5,144 bases of DNA from CAZDHT01 sp964505325 (GTDB taxonomy: Bacteria; Planctomycetota; PUPC01): assembly GCA_964505325.1 (NCBI GenBank), contig CAZDHT010000320.1, positions 1 through 5,144 of the forward strand, read 5' to 3'. Positions 1 through 5,144 of this stretch are shown here, in pieces. Every line of letters begins with the position of its first letter. Position 1 is the first letter of the stretch. The notes under the pieces were generated by a model, which was not told where the DNA came from, did no database searches, and saw only the letters and a program-made list of their open reading frames with translations. The position numbers were made by a program, and so were the translations under genes.

Positions 1-666
1 GCGCACCGGCCCGGCCAGGCGCGGATGCCGCTCGTCGTAGACGTAGAACACCCGTCCGCCCGACACGACCATGGCTTTCAGGGTTTTCATCGCATGCCGC
101 CTCGACCAGGTCGGCCCGACGACCCACCGCAGCCGAGCCGGCGGCCCCACCAGCAGGTCGCCCGATACCTTGTTGCCGTCGGGACCGTGCCGGTAGTGTG
201 TCCAGTCATCCATCTCCTTCGGGCGCGGCTTGGCCTCGCAGATCCACCGGCCGTCGCGCCGCGCGGCAATCACGCCGTTGGGAGCAAGGACCCGCATGAG
301 TTCGTCTCTCGGGATGCTCTGCCTGTCCTCCAGGATGAGCAGATTCACCAGGTTGTCCGCGTAGGGGAGCTGCTTCGAGGCCCAGTGGCGGACGCTGACC
401 CGGCCGTAGAGGCCCTGTCCGCGAATGAACTGCCGCGCCTTCGCGACGAGCGCCGCGTCACTTCCCAGCCCTTGGACCACGAAGGTCCCGGCGCGGCCCA
501 GCGCGGCGGCGAGTTTGCCGTCGGCACATCCAACGTGGACACACAGGCCCGCCTTGACCCCGGACGCCTTGATGATGTTCCCGGCCACGTCGGCGCCGCG
601 CGCCGCCCCCGCCGCGCAGAGCGCAACCAGCACTAACCCCGCGAAACCCGACGCTTTACTTGGCAT
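1..666 (-). CDS. Exported methyltransferase-fold / PQQ-like beta-propeller protein, 3' part missing
   Basis: The frame opens with ATG at 666-664 and stays open through 222 codons to the left edge, so the C-terminal part lies outside the window. AAGGA with a 6-nt spacer supports this start. Residues 1-24 look like a Sec signal peptide (hydrophobic stretch about 8-22, possible cleavage after Ala-Arg-Gly); the Cys at 17 is not in a good lipobox. Residues about 27-135 resemble a class I SAM methyltransferase fold: a glycine loop HVGCADG (44-50), then strand and helix elements ending in RVLAPNGV. The junction signature DWTHY (154-158) and VGPP (173-176) follows, then the first propeller strand VSGGRVFYVYDERHPR. 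It is a tandem paralogue of the gene directly upstream, with closely matching stretches such as AGLCVH, AALGRAG and YVYDERHPR. The acidic residue expected just after the second strand appears replaced by Gly (QGLGSD). Function is unknown; a catalytic methyltransferase role outside the cytoplasm is unlikely. The reading frame and family resemblance are well supported; the biological role is not. Confidence 0.85.
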   Translation of the reverse strand, partial: MPSKASGFAGLVLVALCAAGAARGADVAGNIIKASGVKAGLCVHVGCADGKLAAALGRAGTFVVQGLGSDAALVAKARQFIRGQGLYGRVSVRHWASKQLPYADNLVNLLILEDRQSIPRDELMRVLAPNGVIAARRDGRWICEAKPRPKEMDDWTHYRHGPDGNKVSGDLLVGPPARLRWVVGPTWSRRHAMKTLKAMVVSGGRVFYVYDERHPRLAGPVR

Positions 667-672
667 TTCCGA

Positions 673-677
673 TCCTT
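673..677 (-). promoter_or_regulatory. Shine-Dalgarno site overlapping upstream stop codon
   Basis: On the minus strand the sequence reads TAAGGATCGGAAATG. The TAA stop of the upstream propeller gene (678-676) shares two bases with the AAGGA ribosome-binding sequence of the downstream paralogue, whose ATG follows after six bases. This geometry fixes the downstream start and suggests that ribosomes ending the first gene can re-initiate on the second. Confidence 0.75.
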
Positions 678-3600
678 ACTTTTTTCCGAAGCAGCGGAGG
701 CTGCCGTCCTTGCACGAGACGTACAATCGCCCGCCCGCCGCCGCAAGGCCGTCGAAGACCGGCGGCGCGTCGAGTTCGACCTCCGCGAGCTTCCTGCCGT
801 CGGCGACCGAGAGGGCCCAGAGCAGGCCGCCCTCGGGCTCGAGCTCATCGGGCGGGCCGGCCACGAAGAGTGTGCTCCCCGCGATCGCCATTGCCTCGGC
901 GGCGATGGGGCATTTCTCAATGGTCCAGCCGGGCTTTTCCTTGTTGGGCTGGCCCTTCGCGTCGAAGTGCCTGGCGAAGATGCGGTACTCGCCCTTCCCC
1001 GGCGCGGTGAAGTACGCGAGCTGCCAGCCTTCCTTCTGCAGGGACATGAACCCGCAGGTGGTGGCCTGGGACGCCACCAGCATCTGGCCGGCCACGCCGC
1101 GGTGGCTCCACGGCCGCTTCATCGAGGCATCGAGGAAGCCGGTCTTGTTGCTCGGCCGCAGCCCGCCCTTCCAGTTGTAGTAGAACTTCTTCGCACCGGT
1201 CTTGAGGTCGAACCGCCAGCCGCGCATGTAGACGTAACGGCCGTCGCTGCGGAGGATGTCACCGAGAGCGCCCTGTTCGCTCAGCCGTCGCTTATCCAGC
1301 CTCGCCCCTTTCTTGAGCTCGGCCCGCGGGATATTCTCGTGCCAGAGGGCGTCGCCGGAGGCGACATCCAGCGCGCAGACCCGAATGCCACCGTCCAGCT
1401 CCGAGGTCCGGCCTGCCGAGCAATACGCGACGTTGTTTGCCACCACGACGCTGCCGTAGACGGGGACGGGCGACTCCAGCCGCCCGAAAGCGATGATGCG
1501 TCGTTCATCGGGCGCGACGCGGTAACGCCAGGCGAGTTTACCGTCGGCCGCGCGCAGGCAGTAGACCCATCCGTTGCGACATCCGAAGACGGCGGCGCCG
1601 TTGTCGAGCGTCGGCGGCGTGTCGACCGGGCCGCCGGGGATGAATTTCCAGCGCCGCTCGCCCGTCTTGGCGTCCAGCGCTGCTAACTGGTGTGTGTCCT
1701 GCGACGCGACGAACACCAAGCCATGGCCGGCTGTCGGCGCGGTAGGGCTGCCGCCGACGTCGACCTGCCACAGCGACTTGAAGTCTTCGGGAACCTGCGT
1801 CGCGCTGCTGCCGCTCCGCGCCGCGTCGTGCCGGTAACAGGGCCATGTGGATTGCGGATTGGGGATTGGGGATTTCGGATTGGGAACAGCGCCGTAAGCT
1901 GGTCCCTTGACTAATGGCGGAACGTTGGGCGCGGGCATCGGCGTTTCTTGGGGTGCCATGCCGAGGACGCCGCGCAGCGATTTGAAACAGCCGCAGTCGA
2001 CCGGGAACGTGTACACCATGCCGTTGGCCACGCGTACTCCGAACTGACACGAGCTGCGAGCGGCGCTCGAACGCAGGTGCTGTCCCGTCCTCACGTCGAG
2101 GAAGTCCATTGTGTTGCCGGTGATCAAGTATCTGACCGTGGCATTGGTTCCCGAGCACCGTGTCCAGTGGTGCGTGATCGCTTCCTTGACATACGAGGCC
2201 AGGCGGCGCCTCTCCTTGCCCGTTGCGGCGTCCAGGCCGATCCAGCCGAACTCGCTTCTTTCGCCTTCTTTCCAGGTGGCGATGTGCCATACGGTGCCGT
2301 CGATGCCGTACACGTAGCGGGTGGCGATCATCTGCGTCCACAGCCGCCGGCCGGTGTCCGCCGACAGGGCCGCCAGTTTTCGCTTGCCCTGGAAGTGGTA
2401 GGCCGCGCGGGCAAGCAGAATGATCCTTGCATCGTCGTATCCGATGGGGTCCTCGCCGGCCGGCGCCCACCACAGCTCTTTGCCGTCCTTGATATCGAAC
2501 GCCGCGACGCCCCATTCGTACTGGCGCGTCTTCTTGTCGCGTCGTCTAAAACGGGCATACACGCGCGCGCGGCCCGCCAGGATCTTCTTGCAGTAGGGCG
2601 TGTCCTGCTTCCAGCGCAGTTTGCCGGTCTTTGGATGGAGAACCCGCAGCGTGTGGCCCTGGAGGATCAGGGCGTCGCCACAGAGCAAGACACGTGCGGC
2701 GCCCGTCTTGTAGTCAAGCACCACCTTGCCCGTGGTCGCGTCGAGCGCCACCAGCGAGCGGTTCTCGCCCATCGGCGCGATCAGGCGGTCACCCGCCGCC
2801 ACCATCCCGTGGGCGAGGAAGACCGGCCGACCGCGCCTCAGCTTGCCGGGGATGGGGACGGGCTTCCGCCAGAGCAGCATACCGTTGTATGCGTCGCGGG
2901 CGACGAGGTTCAGCCTCGCGGGCCCGGCCATGCGGGGATGACGCTCGTCGTAGACGTAGTACACCCGGCCGCCGCCCGACACCCAGCCGCCGGGGCGCGA
3001 GAAGTGCGCGAGGTACATCGTCGGGCGGCCGATCCACTTCAGCCGCCGGGGCGGTCCGACCCGCAGGTCCTTCGAAACGCGCGAGCCGTCAGGCCCGCCC
3101 TCGTAGTGCGTCCAGTCGGACAACTCCTGGGGCTGCGGCTTACGCGCCATCGGCCAGCAGCCCTCTTTCCGGACCGCTCGGCCTTTCCTGAACTGCGCCC
3201 CGCCGCTCAGCGCGACGCCGTTGGGCGTGAGCACCCGCAGCACCTCCTCCACGGTCAACCCGGCCTTCAGCGCCGCGGGCAAATCGCTCACCACCAGCAG
3301 GTTCACCGTGTCCTCGTGGTAAGGGAGCGGCTGGATGGCGAGGTGCTCGACGGATGCCTTGCCGTAGAGCTTGAGTGCCTGCAAGTGCTTCCGGGCCGCC
3401 GCAAGTGAATCGGCGTCCAGCGCGATGCCGTGCACGAGGAAGTTGCCGGCGCGGCCGAGCGCTGCGGTCAGCTTTCCGTCTGAGACCCCGATGTGAACGC
3501 ACAGCCCTGCTCTGACGCCCGACACCCGCAAGATCTCGTTCGCCTGCTCGGACGCGGACAGTGCCGCCGCGCCGGCGGCGCCCGTCAATGCCGCGAGCGC

Positions 3601-3687
3601 CAGCGCCGTCAGAGCGCACAGCACTCCGGGGCAAAACGCCGCCCGCCGGCGGGAGCCGCGGCTACGTGGTGTTGTGGTCTGCTTCAA
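676..3687 (-). CDS. Exported methyltransferase-fold / PQQ-like beta-propeller protein (1003 aa)
   Basis: Residues 1-42 form a signal peptide: an Arg-rich start (RSRGSRRR, 8-15), a hydrophobic core (about 21-36) and an Ala-rich end. Residues 47-160 resemble a class I methyltransferase fold with HIGVSDG (65-71) and RVLTPNGV (151-158). The junction DWTHY (191-195) and VGPP (210-213) follow. Two propeller-like halves come next, about 214-590 and 614-1001, with repeated blade motifs such as ALDATTGK (314), VLHPKTGKLRW (349), AFDIKDGKELW (396), ALSADTGRRLW (440), ALDAKTGERRW (670) and CLRAADGKLAW (710). The second half opens with TWPCYRHDAARSG (614-626). The linker contains a low-complexity stretch, residues 603-613, encoded by a heptamer repeat. 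The start is TTG at 3687; an in-frame stop lies two codons upstream and no ATG precedes the signal peptide. GTG at residue 22 would remove the basic N-region, so TTG is preferred although its ribosome-binding site is weak. Substrate and partners are unknown; the protein is probably periplasmic or envelope-located. PQQ binding should not be assumed from the repeat family name. Confidence 0.9.
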   Translation of the reverse strand: MKQTTTPRSRGSRRRAAFCPGVLCALTALALAALTGAAGAAALSASEQANEILRVSGVRAGLCVHIGVSDGKLTAALGRAGNFLVHGIALDADSLAAARKHLQALKLYGKASVEHLAIQPLPYHEDTVNLLVVSDLPAALKAGLTVEEVLRVLTPNGVALSGGAQFRKGRAVRKEGCWPMARKPQPQELSDWTHYEGGPDGSRVSKDLRVGPPRRLKWIGRPTMYLAHFSRPGGWVSGGGRVYYVYDERHPRMAGPARLNLVARDAYNGMLLWRKPVPIPGKLRRGRPVFLAHGMVAAGDRLIAPMGENRSLVALDATTGKVVLDYKTGAARVLLCGDALILQGHTLRVLHPKTGKLRWKQDTPYCKKILAGRARVYARFRRRDKKTRQYEWGVAAFDIKDGKELWWAPAGEDPIGYDDARIILLARAAYHFQGKRKLAALSADTGRRLWTQMIATRYVYGIDGTVWHIATWKEGERSEFGWIGLDAATGKERRRLASYVKEAITHHWTRCSGTNATVRYLITGNTMDFLDVRTGQHLRSSAARSSCQFGVRVANGMVYTFPVDCGCFKSLRGVLGMAPQETPMPAPNVPPLVKGPAYGAVPNPKSPIPNPQSTWPCYRHDAARSGSSATQVPEDFKSLWQVDVGGSPTAPTAGHGLVFVASQDTHQLAALDAKTGERRWKFIPGGPVDTPPTLDNGAAVFGCRNGWVYCLRAADGKLAWRYRVAPDERRIIAFGRLESPVPVYGSVVVANNVAYCSAGRTSELDGGIRVCALDVASGDALWHENIPRAELKKGARLDKRRLSEQGALGDILRSDGRYVYMRGWRFDLKTGAKKFYYNWKGGLRPSNKTGFLDASMKRPWSHRGVAGQMLVASQATTCGFMSLQKEGWQLAYFTAPGKGEYRIFARHFDAKGQPNKEKPGWTIEKCPIAAEAMAIAGSTLFVAGPPDELEPEGGLLWALSVADGRKLAEVELDAPPVFDGLAAAGGRLYVSCKDGSLRCFGKK
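1849..1883. repeat. Five tandem heptamers (GGATTGG type) inside a coding region
   Basis: Five consecutive seven-base units on the plus strand read GGATTGC, GGATTGG, GGATTGG, GGATTTC and GGATTGG. Because seven is not a multiple of three, the tract cycles through all frames and, on the coding strand, encodes NPKSPIPNPQS (residues 603-613 of the 1003-residue protein). It sits in the linker just before the conserved start of the second propeller half, where extra length should be tolerated. Confidence 0.85.
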
Positions 3688-3820
3688 TGCTCACTTGGCT
3701 TTCTGTCGTTGCGGGCCGGCCGCCTCGCCGACGATATCTTCCATTACACAGTATCCATGCTTCACCAACCATGTCAACCTGTCGCGGCGCACAAAGGCTT
3801 GGATGCAGTTTGTCGGGCGG
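3688..3820. other. Intergenic gap between nusB and the propeller gene
   Basis: These 133 bp separate the nusB stop from the TTG start of the exported propeller gene. The gap contains one candidate promoter, described separately. I see no hairpin followed by a T-run that would end the ribH-nusB transcript, and no small ORF with a credible start. Read-through from nusB therefore remains possible. Confidence 0.6.
3750..3777 (-). promoter_or_regulatory. Candidate sigma70-type promoter for the propeller genes
   Basis: A perfect TTGACA -35 box (3777-3772) is followed after 16 bp by GATACT (3755-3750), which matches four of six positions of the -10 consensus. A transcript would start about 55 bases before the TTG start codon of the propeller gene. 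The spacing is slightly short and the -10 box imperfect, so this is a plausible but unproven promoter that could uncouple the exported genes from ribH-nusB. Confidence 0.45.
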
Positions 3821-4294
3821 TCAGTCGGGGCGGAGTTCGGTGCGGAGCTTGTCCAGGATGCCGTTGACGAAGGCCCCGGAATCGGCGGTGCTGTACTTCT
3901 TCGCGAGGTCGATGGCCTCGTTGATCGAGACCTTTGGCGGGATGTCGGGCAGGGCCATCAGCTCGTAGGTGCCGAGCCGCAAGATGTTGCGGTCGACCAC
4001 CGCCATCCGGTGAATCCCCCAGTTCTCGGCGACCCTCGCGATCTTCTCGTCGAGTTCGTCACGGCGCTCGAGGCAGCCCTCGAACAGCTCCCGTGCGAAA
4101 CGCAGCACGTCCGGGTCGCTCGTTTGCGTCCGGATGAATACCTCTGCGTCGCTCCGCGCGGCTCTGCCTCGAACATCGACTAGGTAAAGCGCCCGAACCG
4201 CCAGCTCCCGGGCTTGCGTGCGTTTGCGGATTTTCTGCGGGTGGGGCAGGGAGTCGCCGGACTCCGATTCAGCGGGGTTACGGCCTGCAGTCAT
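3821..4294 (-). CDS. nusB: Transcription antitermination factor NusB
   Basis: NusB pairs with NusE (ribosomal protein S10) and binds boxA RNA, helping RNA polymerase through rRNA operons. The all-helical NusB fold is recognisable from KRTQARELAVRALY (about residues 24-37), the middle segment RFARELFEGCLER, and the highly conserved C-terminal part: AENWGIHRMAVVDRNILRLG (89-108), LPDIPPKVSINEAIDLAKKY, then ADSGAFVNGILDKL. From ATG at 4294 the protein has 157 residues, slightly longer than the usual roughly 140 because of a polar N-terminal extension of about 20 residues. A TTG at 4300 in the same frame would add two residues; neither start has a strong Shine-Dalgarno site. The gene begins 9 bp after the ribH stop (3 bp if TTG is used), so expression by translational coupling to ribH is likely. 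The ribH-nusB order is common in bacteria and supports the call. Confidence 0.96.
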   Translation of the reverse strand: MTAGRNPAESESGDSLPHPQKIRKRTQARELAVRALYLVDVRGRAARSDAEVFIRTQTSDPDVLRFARELFEGCLERRDELDEKIARVAENWGIHRMAVVDRNILRLGTYELMALPDIPPKVSINEAIDLAKKYSTADSGAFVNGILDKLRTELRPD

Positions 4295-4303
4295 GGTCAA
4301 AGA

Positions 4304-4768
<465 letters not shown>

Positions 4769-4775
4769 AACGGCG

Positions 4776-4780
4776 CCTCC
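4776..4780 (-). promoter_or_regulatory. Shine-Dalgarno site of ribH
   Basis: GGAGG lies seven bases before the ATG at 4768 on the minus strand. This is the strongest ribosome-binding site in the window and fixes the ribH start. Confidence 0.85.
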
Positions 4781-4813
4781 AAACAGAGCCCGGGGGTCTC
4801 CGCGAACAAGACG

Positions 4814-4842
4814 ATGTTACTCCCTCGGCCGCGGCCTGTCAA
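4814..4842 (-). promoter_or_regulatory. Promoter of the ribH-nusB unit
   Basis: TTGACA (4842-4837), a spacer of exactly 17 bp, then TAACAT (4819-4814) give a near-consensus housekeeping sigma promoter. The expected start point near 4807 gives a leader of about 40 bases carrying the GGAGG site. The spacer contains a perfect 10-bp palindrome, GGCCGCGGCC (4827-4836). Confidence 0.75.
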
Positions 4843-4861
4843 GCGGACCGCGTGGTCGCTA

Positions 4862-4950
4862 GGGTCATTCAATTCTCGTTTGGAAAGCGCCGAGGTCAAC
4901 CCGTCCGCCGAAGCCCTGCGAAGGCGGATGCCCTCGGCTACAAATGACCC
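4862..4950. repeat. Nested three-stem inverted repeat
   Basis: Three perfectly complementary arm pairs are nested around one centre: GGGTCATT (4862-4869) with AATGACCC (4943-4950); GCCGAGG (4889-4895) with CCTCGGC (4932-4938); and TCCGCC (4904-4909) with GGCGGA (4923-4928), closing a 13-base loop. The element ends about 20 bp upstream of the ribH -35 box. It could be a dispersed palindromic repeat, a decayed non-autonomous element, or part of a structured RNA. Confidence 0.6.
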
Positions 4951-4957
4951 GGGTTCC

Positions 4958-4971
4958 GCCCCTTCAGGGGC
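4958..4971. repeat. Short GC hairpin next to the 26-bp palindrome
   Basis: GCCCC and GGGGC flank a TTCA loop. An overlapping arm, CCGCCCCT (4956-4963), can alternatively pair with AGGGGCGG (4978-4985) in the neighbouring palindrome, so the two elements may form one composite repeat unit. Confidence 0.5.
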
Positions 4972-4976
4972 TGTAG

Positions 4977-5002
4977 TAGGGGCGGTTCGCGAACCGCCCC
5001 TA
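4977..5002. repeat. Perfect 26-bp palindrome
   Basis: The half-site TAGGGGCGGTTCG is followed directly by its exact reverse complement, with no spacer. The core GGGGCGGTTCG/CGAACCGCCCC resembles a dispersed intergenic palindrome I recall from many environmental bacterial assemblies; that recollection was not checked by search. A role as a REP-like repeat is more likely than a dedicated operator. Confidence 0.8.
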
Positions 5003-5026
5003 GTGCGCCTGCGAGCGTGCATGGTC

Positions 5027-5047
5027 GGAGAGGTGAGAGTCCTCTCC
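5027..5047. repeat. Seven-bp stem inverted repeat
   Basis: GGAGAGG (5027-5033) and CCTCTCC (5041-5047) flank a seven-base loop. No T-run follows on either strand, so I do not call it a terminator. Confidence 0.5.
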
Positions 5048-5105
5048 AGGTATGCGCTCTCCGGCCTGTAACCGACCGCAACTGCGTCGCCGCGAGGCGG
5101 GGTGG

Positions 5106-5125
5106 CCTGCCTGGCGGTAGGCAGG
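5106..5125. repeat. CCTGCCT/AGGCAGG hairpin repeat
   Basis: Seven-base perfect arms flank the loop GGCGGT. Its sequence resembles a widespread dispersed repeat that, when translated, yields peptides like LPTxRQAG in spurious proteins from environmental genomes; this resemblance is from memory. Confidence 0.6.
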
Positions 5126-5144
5126 TCGGAAGGCCGTGCACGTG

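Larger units (their letters stand above)
4843..5144. other. Repeat-rich intergenic region upstream of ribH
   Basis: No credible gene lies here: open frames crossing the region have no family resemblance, no good ribosome-binding site, and codon content dictated by the repeats. The region instead holds a set of distinct inverted repeats, annotated individually, and possibly the tail end of regulatory sequence for an upstream gene outside the window. None of the hairpins is followed by a T-run, so none is a convincing intrinsic terminator. Confidence 0.65.

Noticed and set aside
25..1180. Plus-strand open frames opposite the truncated paralogue and the 3' end of the propeller gene
   Set aside because: The minus-strand frames show a signal peptide, family signatures and a good ribosome-binding site, while these show none.
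1538..2515. Minus-strand open frame of 325 codons in another frame of the propeller gene
   Set aside because: It overlaps the supported gene on the same strand, is Arg-rich and has no recognisable motif.
1948..3408. Long plus-strand open frame of 486 codons
   Set aside because: It lies wholly antisense to the propeller gene; its composition is rich in Arg, Ala, Gly and Pro and no domain is recognisable. GC-rich genes commonly produce such antisense shadows.
4843..4859. Imperfect inverted repeat (GACC/GGTC arms) touching the -35 box
   Set aside because: The arms are only four bases plus a bulged extension, which is expected by chance in GC-rich DNA.
4769..4860. FMN riboswitch ahead of ribH
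   Set aside because: The promoter leaves a leader of about 40 bases, far shorter than the aptamer, and I see no aptamer-like sequence.
5027..5047. Intrinsic terminator at the GGAGAGG/CCTCTCC hairpin
   Set aside because: No T-run follows the stem on either strand.
4862..5125. CRISPR array in the repeat-rich region
   Set aside because: The repeats are different inverted elements, not a regularly spaced direct repeat with unique spacers, and there are no cas genes.

Overview
The window is GC-rich, and every gene I can support is on the minus strand. Reading 5' to 3' on that strand (high to low coordinates), the order is: a repeat-rich intergenic stretch with a near-consensus sigma70-type promoter; ribH (lumazine synthase); nusB (antitermination factor); a 133-bp gap with a weaker candidate promoter; a 1003-residue exported protein with an N-terminal methyltransferase-like fold followed by PQQ-type beta-propeller repeats; and a second, related exported protein that runs off the left edge after 222 codons.

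The organism is most likely an uncultured planctomycete or another member of the PVC group. From memory, large secreted proteins joining a Rossmann methyltransferase-like domain to BamB/PQQ-like propeller blades, with a DWTHY-x(n)-VGPP signature at the junction, are typical of that group. The intergenic repeats, including a seven-base GGATTGG-type tract and GGGGCGGTTCG-CGAACCGCCCC palindromes, also resemble repeats I associate with environmental planctomycete-like genomes. This placement is inference and no search was run.

Region 4769-5144 contains the ribH promoter (TTGACA-17 bp-TAACAT), a strong Shine-Dalgarno site and at least five inverted repeats, with no credible gene. Region 3821-4768 is the widely conserved ribH-nusB pair, with a gap of only 3-9 bp, and is almost certainly co-transcribed. 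Region 1-3687 holds two tandem, divergent paralogues; the stop codon of the first overlaps the Shine-Dalgarno site of the second, so they are probably translationally coupled. The first paralogue carries an in-frame copy of the heptamer repeat tract in the linker between its two propeller halves.

Riboflavin synthesis and transcription antitermination are housekeeping functions. I see no functional link to the exported propeller proteins, whose role is unknown. I found no CRISPR array, tRNA, rRNA, insertion sequence or phage gene. The less ordinary items are the exported methyltransferase-like fold with an apparently degraded cofactor site, the repeat tract inside a coding region, and the dense set of inverted repeats before ribH.
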